A program made the translations under genes and the position numbers. A DNA stretch of 18,792 bases from an uncultured Dysosmobacter sp. (GTDB taxonomy: Bacteria > Bacillota > Clostridia > Oscillospirales > Oscillospiraceae): positions 1 through 18,792 of the forward strand of contig CAKSVQ010000030.1 in assembly GCA_934504065.1 (NCBI GenBank), given 5' to 3'. This document shows, piece by piece, positions 6,050 through 14,265 of this stretch (position 1 is its first letter; each line of letters starts with the position of its first letter). A model generated the notes under the pieces. The model was not told the origin of the DNA and did no database searches. It worked only from the letters and a program-made list of their open reading frames with translations.

Positions 6050-7108
6050 ATGGCAGAGCAAGCCCAACAGCTTTTTCTGGAGCAGTGCCGTCGGTATCCG
6101 GCGCTGCGGCCGGAGGACCTGATCAAAGCGCTGCACCAGAGCGTCTTTGGCTGCGGCCATCTGGTGGAGGACGCCGCAGGCGGCCTTTCTTATCTGAAGG
6201 AAGAAGCCGCGGCGGCTCGGTGCGCGGAGGTGGAGCCGCTGGGCAGCGCCTTTGCCCGGGTGCATCTGGGGGTGCTGCGGGAAACGGGACTGCGGGCTGA
6301 AACGCTGTTCCGCCTGTTTTTCCTGTCGGCCCAAACGCCCTGCGGAACGTCGGAGGAAGCCGAGCAGGGACTTGCCGCGCTGGCATCGCTGGCCGACGCG
6401 GGCGCGCTGCCTTTTTCCCCGCAGGAGATCGACGCGGCGGCGCAGAGCTGGCGCAGCCGGGGCTATCCCGCCTGCCATCACTCCGCGGCGTTCCGGGCCG
6501 CTTACGCTCCGGCTTACCGGGTGGTGCGGCGGGACTACGCCCGGGCGCTGCCCCTGCTGGCAGCCATCGACCGCCTGCTGGCGGAGCATCCTCAGGTGAT
6601 CGTGGCCATTGAGGGCGGCAGCGCCAGCGGAAAAACCACGCTGAGCGCACAGTTACAGCAGATATATGACTGCAACGTGTTCCACATGGACGATTTCTTC
6701 CTCCGCCCCCAGCAGCGCACACCTCAGCGGTATGCCGAGCCGGGCGGCAATGTGGACCGGGAGCGGTTTTATGAGGAGGTCCTTGCGCCGCTGCGGGCCG
6801 GGAAGCCTGTGACCTTCCGCCGCTATGAGTGCAGATCACAGACACTGGCGGAGCCCTGCACCGTGCCGCCCCGGGCGCTTTCCATCGTGGAGGGGGCGTA
6901 TAGCCTGCACCCCCTGCTGGCGGACGCTTATGACCTGCGGGTCTTTCTGCGCACGCCGCCGGAGGTCCAGCGCCGCCGCATTTTAAAGCGCAACGGCCCG
7001 GAGGTTGCCCAACAGTTTTTCCAGCGCTGGATCCCGCTGGAGCAGCAGTATTTTGCCGCCATGGAGCCAATTCGCCAGTGTGATCTGATTTTGGAGGAAA
7101 CAGAATGA
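6050..7108 (+). CDS. uridine-kinase-like P-loop kinase with N-terminal extension
   Basis: A 352-aa two-part protein. The C-terminal half (about 183-352) is a uridine kinase/phosphoribulokinase-like P-loop kinase: Walker A GGSASGKTT (189-197), HMDDFF (212-217), GGNVDRERF, and IVEGAYSLHP. The N-terminal half (about 1-175) is a helical domain with HQSVFGCGHLV and ACHHSAAFRAAY, whose function I cannot name. Uridine kinases use NTPs to phosphorylate uridine or cytidine, but the real substrate here is unproven. The frame overlaps the next start by 4 bp (ATGA), so it is translationally coupled to the DUF3842 gene. The RBS is AAGGAGGG. Confidence 0.8.
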   Translation: MAEQAQQLFLEQCRRYPALRPEDLIKALHQSVFGCGHLVEDAAGGLSYLKEEAAAARCAEVEPLGSAFARVHLGVLRETGLRAETLFRLFFLSAQTPCGTSEEAEQGLAALASLADAGALPFSPQEIDAAAQSWRSRGYPACHHSAAFRAAYAPAYRVVRRDYARALPLLAAIDRLLAEHPQVIVAIEGGSASGKTTLSAQLQQIYDCNVFHMDDFFLRPQQRTPQRYAEPGGNVDRERFYEEVLAPLRAGKPVTFRRYECRSQTLAEPCTVPPRALSIVEGAYSLHPLLADAYDLRVFLRTPPEVQRRRILKRNGPEVAQQFFQRWIPLEQQYFAAMEPIRQCDLILEETE

Positions 7109-7512
7109 AGGTCGTTGTGATCGACGGGCAGAGTGGCCGGATGGGCCAGCTTTTCATTGAGCGGGCCGCCGCTGCCAGGCTGCCCTGTGAGCTGGTGGCA
7201 GTGGGCACCAACGCCATTGCCACCGCCGCCATGCTGAAAGCCGGGGCCTGCGCCGGAGCCACCGGGGAAAACCCAATACTGGTGGCCTGCCGGACGGCGG
7301 ACATCATTGTCGGCCCCATCGGCATTCTGGCGGCAGACGCCCTGATGGGGGAGATCACCCCGACGATGGCCGTGGCCATTGGGCGCAGCGAAGCGAAAAA
7401 GCTGCTGCTTCCGGTGAACCAGTGCTCCAACATCGTGGCGGGCACCCAGAACATGAGCCTTTCCCGCCTGATGGACGAGGCGGTGGAGCTTCTGCGCTCG
7501 CTGCTTGCTTAA
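7105..7512 (+). CDS. DUF3842 family protein
   Basis: A 135-aa protein with the family start KVVVIDGQSGRMGQ, resembling the dinucleotide-binding loop of a Rossmann-type fold. It also has VGTNAIAT, AACRT-like VACRTADIIVGPIGI and a conserved NQCSN. DUF3842 proteins are found in Clostridia and have no established function as far as I know. The start overlaps the preceding stop. It lies between a nucleoside-kinase-like gene and an ECF S component. Confidence 0.8.
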   Translation: MKVVVIDGQSGRMGQLFIERAAAARLPCELVAVGTNAIATAAMLKAGACAGATGENPILVACRTADIIVGPIGILAADALMGEITPTMAVAIGRSEAKKLLLPVNQCSNIVAGTQNMSLSRLMDEAVELLRSLLA

Positions 7513-7582
7513 ACGTCAATTTTCGGCCAAGCCGATTTTCATTCCCCGCGCAATCGCGCCCCAAGGCGCGGCTCCCGTTTAA
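7509..7582 (+). ncRNA. candidate structured leader upstream of the ECF S component
   Basis: TTAAACG (7509-7515) can pair with CGTTTAA (7576-7582). The pair encloses two further hairpins: TCGGC/GCCGA (7523-7535, 3-nt loop) and CGCGCC/GGCGCG (7555-7570, 4-nt loop). This gives a three-way-junction-like fold directly before the transporter gene. No known riboswitch consensus (for example TPP) is recognised. The call rests only on complementarity. Confidence 0.3.
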
Positions 7583-7615
7583 GACGGCAAACCAACGAAA
7601 GGGAGACTTTTTCCA

Positions 7616-8158
7616 ATGCACACATCATCCAACCGTTCCTCTTCCATCCACGATCTGGCCTGTGCCGCCGCGTGTCTGGCCCTTTGCATGGTGCTGCCTT
7701 TTTTGATCGGGCAGATCCCGGAGATCGGCCGTGCCCTCAGCCCCATGCACATTCCCGTACTGCTGGGTGGCTTTTTGTGCGGACCGGGATGGGCCATGGT
7801 CGTGGGGGCCGCGGCGCCGCTGCTGCGCTCACTGCTATTCGGAATGCCCACCCTTTTCCCCAACGGCATTGCCATGTGCTTTGAGCTGGCCACCTATGGG
7901 CTGGTCAGCGGCATGCTATACCGCAGGCTGCCGAAAAAGACCTCCAGCGTTTATATTGCGCTCATCGCCGCCATGCTGGCGGGCCGGGTGGTCTGGGGCG
8001 TGGTGCGGGTGCTGCTCTCCGGCGTGTCGGACGCCTCGTTTACATGGGCGGCGTTTCTGGCCGGGGCATTTACCAATGCCATTCCCGGCATCGTGCTGCA
8101 CATCGTCCTTATTCCGGTGATCGTGCTGGCCCTCCGGCGGGCCGGATTCCTCCGCTGA
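7616..8158 (+). CDS. ECF transporter S component (vitamin/micronutrient uptake)
   Basis: A 180-aa integral membrane protein with about six hydrophobic segments. It has the ECF S-component pattern of PF12822-type proteins: LSPMHIPVLLGGFLCGP, PLLRSLLFGMP and ELATYGLVSGMLY. It would bind a vitamin or similar substrate and dock on a shared EcfAA'T module encoded elsewhere. Sequence similarity in these segments recalls pantothenate-type S components, but specificity cannot be assigned. GGGAG (7601-7605) lies 10 bp before the ATG. A terminator follows, so it ends the operon. Confidence 0.8.
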   Translation: MHTSSNRSSSIHDLACAAACLALCMVLPFLIGQIPEIGRALSPMHIPVLLGGFLCGPGWAMVVGAAAPLLRSLLFGMPTLFPNGIAMCFELATYGLVSGMLYRRLPKKTSSVYIALIAAMLAGRVVWGVVRVLLSGVSDASFTWAAFLAGAFTNAIPGIVLHIVLIPVIVLALRRAGFLR

Positions 8159-8182
8159 AAACCACATGCAAGACCTGACCCC

Positions 8183-8219
8183 GAAAACGGCGCAGCCAAA
8201 AGCTGCGCCGTTTTCTTTA
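8183..8219 (+). terminator. terminator of the kinase-DUF3842-ECF operon
   Basis: GAAAACGGCGCAGC (8183-8196) pairs perfectly with GCTGCGCCGTTTTC (8202-8215) over a 5-nt loop, followed by TTTAT. Confidence 0.85.
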
Positions 8220-8302
8220 TGCGCCGGAAACCTCCCGTGCACATTGGCGGCGCATACCGGGGCAGCTTTTTTCATACGCTGGATGGGAAAGGGGGACAAC
8301 AT

Positions 8303-9418
8303 ATGAAACGACTGATCGCACTGGCGTGCGCGGTGCTGGTGCTCTCCACTGGGGCCCGGGCGCTGGATGTGGCCGCGCCCTCGGCGCTGCTGATGGAAAA
8401 GGAGACAGGGCAGGTTCTCTTTGCCAAAGCGGAGCACGACCAGCTGGAGCCTGCCAGCGTCACCAAGATCATGACCATTCTTTTGACCATGGAGGCCATC
8501 GACGCGGGGCAGCTTACTTACGACACGGTGGTCACCGCCTCGGCCCACGCCTGCTCCATGGGCGGGTCGCAGATCTGGCTGAAGGAAAATGAGCAGATGA
8601 CGGTGGAGGATATGCTCAAGGCAGTGTGCGTGGTGTCCGCCAACGACTGCGCCGTGGCGCTGGCCGAACAGCTCTGCGGCAGCGAGGACGCCTTTGTGGA
8701 GCGGATGAACCAGCGGGCGCAGGAACTGGGGATGCACGACACCACCTTCCGCAACGCCACAGGTCTTCCGGCGGCGGGCCATGTGACCTCCGCCCACGAC
8801 ATTGCCCTGATGAGCCGGGAACTGATCCTGCACCACCCAGACATTCGCCGCTTCACCACCATCTGGATGGACACCCTGCGGCAGGGGGCCTCCCAGCTGG
8901 TGAACACCAACAAGCTCATCCGCTTTTACGAGGGGGCCACGGGGCTGAAGACCGGCTCCACCGACGCAGCCCGCTATTGCCTTTCCGCCACGGCGGAGCG
9001 AAACGGCATGGAGCTGATCGCCGTCATCTTAAAGGACGCCACCTCCGCCCAGCGCTTTGAAGACGCCAAGACATTGCTGGGCTACGGGTTTTCCACCTAT
9101 ACTCTCCACACCGTAACGCCCCAGACGCCCCTGCCGCCCATTCCGGTGACGCTGGGCACCCAGGCCACCGTCCAGCCCGTGCTGGGGGAGGGCACAGCCA
9201 TTTTGTTGGAAAAGGCCAAAACGGGTGAATTGACACAAAGCATCGACCTCCCCTCCGGCCTGACCGCGCCTGTGGAAAAAGGCACCCGGATCGGCACGCT
9301 GACCGTCTTCTCCGACGGCGCGGCACTTGCCGAAATCCCCCTGCTTGCAGGAGAAAGCGTGCCCCGCGTCACCTATCGGCAGATGCTCTGGAGGATTTGG
9401 GGGCTGCTGGCCCAGTGA
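8303..9418 (+). CDS. dacF: serine-type D-Ala-D-Ala carboxypeptidase (DacF/PBP5-like)
   Basis: A 371-aa penicillin-binding protein that trims the terminal D-Ala from peptidoglycan stem peptides outside the membrane. A signal peptide covers about 1-20 (ending GARA). Active-site motifs are all present: SVTK (Ser52, Lys55), SAN (112-114) and KTG (216-218). The C-terminal about 258-355 matches the beta-rich PBP5-type domain. The final residues (MLWRIWGLL) form a short amphipathic or membrane-associated segment. The ATG at 8303 is chosen because GGAAAGGGGGAC precedes it and it opens the signal peptide; the upstream frame from 8219 overlaps the terminator. No clear promoter was seen. Confidence 0.92.
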   Translation: MKRLIALACAVLVLSTGARALDVAAPSALLMEKETGQVLFAKAEHDQLEPASVTKIMTILLTMEAIDAGQLTYDTVVTASAHACSMGGSQIWLKENEQMTVEDMLKAVCVVSANDCAVALAEQLCGSEDAFVERMNQRAQELGMHDTTFRNATGLPAAGHVTSAHDIALMSRELILHHPDIRRFTTIWMDTLRQGASQLVNTNKLIRFYEGATGLKTGSTDAARYCLSATAERNGMELIAVILKDATSAQRFEDAKTLLGYGFSTYTLHTVTPQTPLPPIPVTLGTQATVQPVLGEGTAILLEKAKTGELTQSIDLPSGLTAPVEKGTRIGTLTVFSDGAALAEIPLLAGESVPRVTYRQMLWRIWGLLAQ

Positions 9419-9462
9419 CGAAATCGTTTTCCTCTTTTTGGAATAAAAGCGACAGCTTTCAC

Positions 9463-9491
9463 TTGTCGAGAAGATGAAAAAATGGTATAAT
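9463..9491 (+). promoter_or_regulatory. pgi promoter
   Basis: TTGTCG (9463-9468), 17-bp spacer, TATAAT (9486-9491). The pgi start is 35 bp downstream, with GGAAAGGAAAGG between them. Confidence 0.85.
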
Positions 9492-9526
9492 TCCCACAAT
9501 GGTTCCCGCGGGGAAAGGAAAGGACG

Positions 9527-10870
9527 ATGCTTCGTATGTTGGATGTAAAAACGTTCCAGATGAAAAGCTTCCTGCCCATGCCCTATGAGGAAGCGCTTTC
9601 GCCCCGGCTGAAGCTGGCGCAGGAAAAGCTGGAAAAGGGCACAGGCGCAGGCGGCGAATTCACTGGCTGGGTGCGCCTTCCCCGGGATTATGACCGGGCG
9701 GAATTTGCCCGTATTCTCGCCGCCGCGGAAACGATCCGCTCCGATTCGCAGGCGCTGGTGGTGATCGGCATCGGCGGCAGCTATCTGGGGGCCAAGGGCG
9801 TGATCGACTGCCTGTGCTCCCCCAACTATAACCTGAAAAAGAAGGACGGCCCCAACATCTATTTCATCGGCAACGGTCTTTCCGGCGACGCGCTGCGCGA
9901 AACGCTGGAGCTGGTGGAGGATGTGGACTTTTCCGTGAACATCATCTCCAAGTCCGGCACCACCACCGAGCCCGCTGTGGCTTTCCGCTTTTTCCGGGCG
10001 GCGCTGGAGAAAAAATATGGCAAGGCCGGGGCCGCCAAACGCATTTACGCCACCACCGACCGATCCCGCGGCGCGCTGAAGGCGCTGGCCGACCGGGAGG
10101 GCTGGCAGACCTTTACCGTGCCGGACGACGTGGGCGGGCGGTTCTCCGTGCTCACCGCCGTGGGACTGCTGCCCGTTGCCGCGGCAGGCGTGGACATCGG
10201 CGAGCTGATGGCAGGCGCACAGGAGATGATGGACGCCTGCGCCGTCCGGTCCTACGATTCTCCGGCGTGGAAATACGCCGCCATCCGCTATGAGCTTTAC
10301 CGCTCCGGCAGGCCCATTGAGCTGCTGGCCTGCTACGATCCCGCTTTTCGCTATATGGCCGAGTGGTGGAAGCAGCTTTTCGGCGAGAGCGAAGGCAAGG
10401 ATGGCAAGGGCCTCTTTCCCGCCAGCGTGGACTTCACGGCGGACCTCCACTCCATGGGCCAGTACATACAGGACGGCCGCCGCCTGATGTTCGAGACCGT
10501 AGTGCGGCTGGGTCCGTCCAACGAGACGCTGTGCGTCCCGCAGGACGCGGAGGACGGCGACGGGCTGAACTTCCTTGCAGGCAGGTCCATGGACGACATC
10601 CGCGACCGGGCCACGGAGGGGACGATCCTTGCCCACACCGAGGGCGGCGTGCCCAACGTGATTATCCACGCAGACGGGAAAACGCCCCGGGCGCTGGGCG
10701 AGCTCATCTACTTTTTTGAGTACGCCTGCGGCCTGTCTGGGTACCTGCTGGACGTGAATCCCTTCGACCAGCCCGGCGTGGAGCTTTACAAAACCAATAT
10801 GTTCGCCCTGCTGGGAAAGCCCGGCTATGAATTGCAAAAGGCGGAGCTGGAAGCAAAGCTGCGCACGTGA
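9527..10870 (+). CDS. pgi: glucose-6-phosphate isomerase
   Basis: A 447-aa enzyme interconverting glucose-6-phosphate and fructose-6-phosphate in glycolysis and gluconeogenesis. Length matches the short bacterial form. Visible features are the phosphate-binding IGIGGSYLGAKG, the sugar-phosphate loop SKSGTTTEP, the first family signature around VGGRFSVLTAVGLLP, and the second signature NPFDQPGVELYK with its catalytic Lys. AGGAAAGGA lies just before the ATG. It has its own strong promoter, so it is monocistronic. Confidence 0.95.
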   Translation: MLRMLDVKTFQMKSFLPMPYEEALSPRLKLAQEKLEKGTGAGGEFTGWVRLPRDYDRAEFARILAAAETIRSDSQALVVIGIGGSYLGAKGVIDCLCSPNYNLKKKDGPNIYFIGNGLSGDALRETLELVEDVDFSVNIISKSGTTTEPAVAFRFFRAALEKKYGKAGAAKRIYATTDRSRGALKALADREGWQTFTVPDDVGGRFSVLTAVGLLPVAAAGVDIGELMAGAQEMMDACAVRSYDSPAWKYAAIRYELYRSGRPIELLACYDPAFRYMAEWWKQLFGESEGKDGKGLFPASVDFTADLHSMGQYIQDGRRLMFETVVRLGPSNETLCVPQDAEDGDGLNFLAGRSMDDIRDRATEGTILAHTEGGVPNVIIHADGKTPRALGELIYFFEYACGLSGYLLDVNPFDQPGVELYKTNMFALLGKPGYELQKAELEAKLRT

Positions 10871-10950
10871 CAGCCCCGCGGGGAGGTGGAAACGCTTTCC
10901 AACACCCGTGCTGTCAATCCCCATTATGAACAAAGAATAAACTTGCTTTT

Positions 10951-10979
10951 TTGCATTGTCTTTTCTTTGACTTTATGCT
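10951..10979 (+). promoter_or_regulatory. possible promoter of the small P-loop gene
   Basis: TTGCAT (10951-10956), 17-bp spacer, TATGCT (10974-10979) in an AT-rich stretch 60 bp before the start codon. A second -35-like TTGACT (10967-10972) lacks a good -10. The 10871-10950 stretch holds an imperfect TGACAGC/GCTGTCA inverted pair (10868-10874, 10909-10915) without a T-run. Confidence 0.45.
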
Positions 10980-11038
10980 ATGCTTACATTAGCAAAGTTC
11001 CCACCATAAGCGACTTAATATGACAGGAGTGATTTACT

Positions 11039-11449
11039 ATGGTCAGACTGATTATGGGCGTCAAGGGTTCCGGCAAGACCAAGCAGCTCATCGAACTGAT
11101 CAACAACGCGGCGAAGGATGAGCCCGGCAACGTGGTTTGCATTGAGGCCAACCGCAACATGACATATGATATTCACTATCATATCCGCCTGATCGATGCG
11201 CAGGAATACAGACTGAACAGCTATGATATGCTTCGCGGCTTTATCAGCGGCCTGTGCGCAGGCAACTACGATATTACCCACGTGTTTATTGACAACCTGT
11301 GCAAGACCGTCGGTCAGGACGTGGACGCCGCCACCGAGGAATTCCTGAACTGGCTGGATGTCTTTGGTGAGAAGAACAACGTCAAGTTCACCATCACCAT
11401 CAGCGCAGATGCCGCCATCGCCACGGACGGCATGAAGAAGTTCCTGTAA
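11039..11449 (+). CDS. small P-loop ATP-binding protein, function unknown
   Basis: A 136-aa protein with a textbook Walker A (GVKGSGKT, residues 7-14) and a hydrophobic Walker-B-like strand (THVFIDNL). It is too short for a full AAA or RecA ATPase and resembles only the nucleotide-binding core. AGGAG (11024-11028) precedes the ATG. It stands alone between its promoter and a very strong terminator. I recognise the fold, not a specific function. Confidence 0.7.
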   Translation: MVRLIMGVKGSGKTKQLIELINNAAKDEPGNVVCIEANRNMTYDIHYHIRLIDAQEYRLNSYDMLRGFISGLCAGNYDITHVFIDNLCKTVGQDVDAATEEFLNWLDVFGEKNNVKFTITISADAAIATDGMKKFL

Positions 11450-11455
11450 TTACAT

Positions 11456-11505
11456 GAAGCTAAAAGGATGGCAGAGACTTTCGTCTCTGCCATCCTTTTA
11501 GCTTC
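11456..11505. terminator. 23-bp perfect hairpin, bidirectional terminator
   Basis: Positions 11456-11478 pair without mismatch with 11483-11505 over a TTTC loop. It sits between the plus-strand P-loop gene and the minus-strand yitT gene, so it probably serves both. The CCTTTTAG inside the right arm provides the only T-run. Confidence 0.75.
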
Positions 11506-11535
11506 GGCAAAGTGGCGCTGCGGAAATATGCACGG

Positions 11536-12429
11536 TCACTTCTGCACGCTGCGGCCCAGCACGTCAGACACCTCGGCAATGGTGATAAAGGCGTTGGGGT
11601 CGATGGCTGTGACCAGCGTTTTCATCTTTGCGATCTGAAAGCGGTTCACCACAAAATAGATCACCGTCTGCTCCGCGCCGGAGTAATAGCCCCGGGCGCT
11701 GATGTGGGTGATGCCCCGGCCAAAGGTCTCGGAAAGGGCGGTGCTGATGGCATCGGCCTTCGTGGTGACGATCATGGCGGATTTGGCCTTGTCAAGGCCC
11801 TCGACAATGAAGTCCACCGCCCGGATGGCGGCGCAGTAGGTGACCACGGAGTAAAGCGGCAGCACCCAGCTTTGGAACACGCAGCCGATCACGATGTACA
11901 GCACCACGTTATACGCCATCACAAAGGTGCCCACCGTCAGCCCCAGCCGCTTGGCAAAGATCACTGCCATGACCTCGATGCCGTCGATGGCGCCGCCGAA
12001 GCGGATGGTCATACCGCTGCCCACGCCGGAGATCAATCCGCCGAACAGGGCGCACAGCAGCAGGTCCTGCCCCGCAAAGGGGGAGGCAGTGGAAACATCC
12101 ACCGGAAGAATATTGGTGATGACATAGGACGCGCCGGAATACACCAGCACCGCCCACAGTGAGTAAATGGTGAACACCGTTCCCTGCTTTTTCCACCCGA
12201 AAAGAAACAGCGGCGTGTTGAGCAGCAGCAGGAACAGCGCCAGCGTTCCCTCCTCCGGCGTGATCTGCCACAGCAGCATGGATGTGCCGGAAATGCCGCT
12301 GTCGTACAGGTGGACAGGCGCCAGAAACATGGTCACGCCCACGGCGTTGATGATGCCCGCCGCCGTCAGCAGGGCAAAATTGATGGGACGGAGCTCCCGG
12401 AGCGCAGCAGTCAGCACGTTTTTCTTCAC
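11536..12429 (-). CDS. YitT family membrane protein
   Basis: A 297-aa protein with about five to six hydrophobic segments in its first 200 residues (for example NFALLTAAGIINAVGVTMF and GLISGVGSGMTIRFGGAIDG). A soluble C-terminal domain of the DUF2179 type follows (about 215-290: AMIVTTKADAIS, GYYSGAEQTVIYFVV). This is the usual YitT architecture. The family is widespread in Firmicutes and its molecular function is not established. The RBS is GGAGG (12436-12440). The gene lies downstream of the D-aminoacylase gene on the same strand, 96 bp apart. Confidence 0.9.
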   Translation of the reverse strand: MKKNVLTAALRELRPINFALLTAAGIINAVGVTMFLAPVHLYDSGISGTSMLLWQITPEEGTLALFLLLLNTPLFLFGWKKQGTVFTIYSLWAVLVYSGASYVITNILPVDVSTASPFAGQDLLLCALFGGLISGVGSGMTIRFGGAIDGIEVMAVIFAKRLGLTVGTFVMAYNVVLYIVIGCVFQSWVLPLYSVVTYCAAIRAVDFIVEGLDKAKSAMIVTTKADAISTALSETFGRGITHISARGYYSGAEQTVIYFVVNRFQIAKMKTLVTAIDPNAFITIAEVSDVLGRSVQK

Positions 12430-12447
12430 AAAATACCTCCTATGGCA

Positions 12448-12479
12448 AGGTCAGGAACAGACTTTCCTGCTCCTGACCT
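12448..12479. other. hairpin in the yitT leader
   Basis: AGGTCAGGA (12448-12456) pairs with TCCTGACCT (12471-12479), with a short inner CAG/CTG helix. On the minus strand it lies directly after a possible extended -10 (TGCTATCAT, 12490-12498) and before the RBS, so it would cap the yitT transcript. On the plus strand it is followed by TCTTTTC-like sequence, but no plus-strand gene ends here. Confidence 0.4.
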
Positions 12480-12525
12480 CTTTTCTTTGATGATAGCACA
12501 AAACTGCGCTAAAGCGGCGTTAAGA

Positions 12526-14109
12526 TCAGAGGATGCGCCCGTTCCACGCATCCGTGAACGCGCCCTCCGCAATGGCGCTCGCACCGCCGACAAAGACCTC
12601 GTCCATGCCCTGGGCCAGCTGCTGCGGCTGCTGCCATGTGTCCGCTTCATGGACCTTATCAAGGTCGAACAGACACAGGTCCGCGTCCATCCCCACGGCG
12701 ATACGGCCTTTTTGCCGCAGGCCAAACCGCGATGCGGGCTGCGCCGTCATTTTGCGCACGGCCTCCGGCAGCGTCAGCACGCCCCGCTTGCGGACGTAGG
12801 TCTCCAACACCCGCGCAAATGTGCCGTACACCCGCCGATGGGGCAGTCCGCCGCCGGGGTAGGTGGAGTCGGAGATCACGCTGGAAAAAGGAGCGCGGAG
12901 AATGTCGTCAATATCCTCCTCATGGCAGATGGTGTCGATCATGGAAACAGCGCAGTGCTCTGCCGCCAGCAGGTCAAACAGCGCCTCGTAGGGGTCCTTT
13001 CCCTGTATGCGCGCGATCTCTGCGATGGACTTGCCCTCAAGAGCTTCATTTTCCGGCAGGTGCAGGGAGGTGGCATGAATATTTTCAAAGCCCGCCAGCA
13101 GCACGATGTTTTCAAAGTCGTGCCCCGTCTCCATCCGCCGCCGCATGGCGCGGCGGCTCTCCGCGTCGCCCAGCGCTGCCGTCAGCGCCGAAAGGCCCCC
13201 GGACTGGAACTCCGGCGGCAGCACGTGGATCAGCTGGGTGGACCCGGCAGGGTAGGGGTACACATCGCAGGCCACGTCCAGCCCATCCTCCCGGGCCCGG
13301 CGCAGCATTTCCAGCATTCGGGGCGCCGTGCGCCGCCAGTTCCGCCTGCCGATGGCCTTGAGGTGGCTGATCTCCAGCGGAATGCGCAGTGCGCGGCCCA
13401 CTTCCAGCATTTCCGCCAGCGCCTGCTCCACGCCGTCGCCCTCCTGCCGCATGTGCACCGCCACGGTCACGTTTCCGCCACGCAGGGGTTCCAGCGCCCG
13501 GATAAGGCCCGCCGTGTCGTAAAAGCACTCCGGTGCGTACCCCAAGCCCAGAGAAACCCCCGCCGCGCCCTGTGCAAGGCACTGCTCCAGCAGGGCGTGC
13601 AGGCGGCGGTATTCCCCGTCGGTCAGCGGTGCGCTGCCAAAGCCCGCCACGCAGGCGCGCAGCGTGCCCATGCCCACCAGCAACCCGCTGTTGATGCGCT
13701 GGGGAAGCGCCGCGGCCTGCGCACGGTAATCGGCAAAGGTGGGGAAGGCCCGTCCCGACGGCGTTTTGCCCACAATGGGCTCCAGATAGCGCTCCAGCGC
13801 TTCCCGGTGCTCGCCCGCCGCCGGGGCAAGGGACATTCCGCAGTTGCCGTTCAGCACTGTGGTCAGCCCCTGCGCCAGCTCCAAGCGCCCGTATTCCGGC
13901 GAAAACAGGGCACTGTCGCCATGGCGGTGAATATCGATAAAACCGGGAGTGAGATACCGCCCGGCGGCATCCACTACCCGGGCGGCCTGTGCCCCCGTCA
14001 GCTGTCCCACCGCGGCGATGGTTCCGCCGCGCACCGCCACGTCCCCGAAAAAGGGTGCTTTGCCCGTGCCGTCCACGATCCGGGCGTTTCGAATCAGGAC
14101 CTCATACAT
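12526..14109 (-). CDS. N-acyl-D-amino-acid deacylase (D-aminoacylase), amidohydrolase superfamily
   Basis: A 527-aa metal-dependent hydrolase predicted to release D-amino acids from N-acyl-D-amino acids. Family features in order: N-terminal LIRNARIVDGTG, the metal motif GFIDIHRHGD, the D-aminoacylase NGNCGMS with its Cys, VGMGTLR, HMRQEGD, SHLKAIGRRNW, and the C-terminal MTAQPASRFGL and GMDADLCLFD. The start at 14109 follows GAGGTGGGG and begins MYEVLIRN, as expected for the family; the longer frame to 14163 adds 18 unlikely residues. Substrate range (D-Glu, D-Asp or neutral D-amino acids) cannot be set. It may be linked to D-amino-acid recycling from peptidoglycan. Confidence 0.88.
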   Translation of the reverse strand: MYEVLIRNARIVDGTGKAPFFGDVAVRGGTIAAVGQLTGAQAARVVDAAGRYLTPGFIDIHRHGDSALFSPEYGRLELAQGLTTVLNGNCGMSLAPAAGEHREALERYLEPIVGKTPSGRAFPTFADYRAQAAALPQRINSGLLVGMGTLRACVAGFGSAPLTDGEYRRLHALLEQCLAQGAAGVSLGLGYAPECFYDTAGLIRALEPLRGGNVTVAVHMRQEGDGVEQALAEMLEVGRALRIPLEISHLKAIGRRNWRRTAPRMLEMLRRAREDGLDVACDVYPYPAGSTQLIHVLPPEFQSGGLSALTAALGDAESRRAMRRRMETGHDFENIVLLAGFENIHATSLHLPENEALEGKSIAEIARIQGKDPYEALFDLLAAEHCAVSMIDTICHEEDIDDILRAPFSSVISDSTYPGGGLPHRRVYGTFARVLETYVRKRGVLTLPEAVRKMTAQPASRFGLRQKGRIAVGMDADLCLFDLDKVHEADTWQQPQQLAQGMDEVFVGGASAIAEGAFTDAWNGRIL

Positions 14110-14220
14110 CCGCCCCACCTCACAATCTTTTTTCATTGTAAAACAACGGCCCATTTCTGTCAATCTCCAACAAAATTGGGCTTTTTTTGAAATTTTTGCT
14201 TACCCTCAGGTACAAATCTG

Positions 14221-14229
14221 TGGTATAAT
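14221..14229 (+). promoter_or_regulatory. extended -10 promoter of the CarD-family gene
   Basis: TGG followed by TATAAT (14224-14229) is a consensus extended -10. No good -35 is placed 16-18 bp upstream. The start codon is 36 bp downstream. Confidence 0.65.
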
Positions 14230-14265
14230 GAAATGGAAATCAGAGTGATGAAGGAGATGGCGTGA

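Noticed and set aside
6123..7454. Minus-strand frame of 443 codons opposite the kinase and DUF3842 genes
   Set aside because: Pro/Arg-rich shadow translation without family features.
9029..10933. Long minus-strand open frame of 634 codons opposite dacF and pgi
   Set aside because: It is antisense to two well-identified genes and arises from their GC-rich third positions; no RBS or known domain.
12310..14190. Long plus-strand frame of 626 codons opposite the D-aminoacylase gene
   Set aside because: Shadow frame of the conserved minus-strand gene with low-complexity His/Arg/Gln-rich content.
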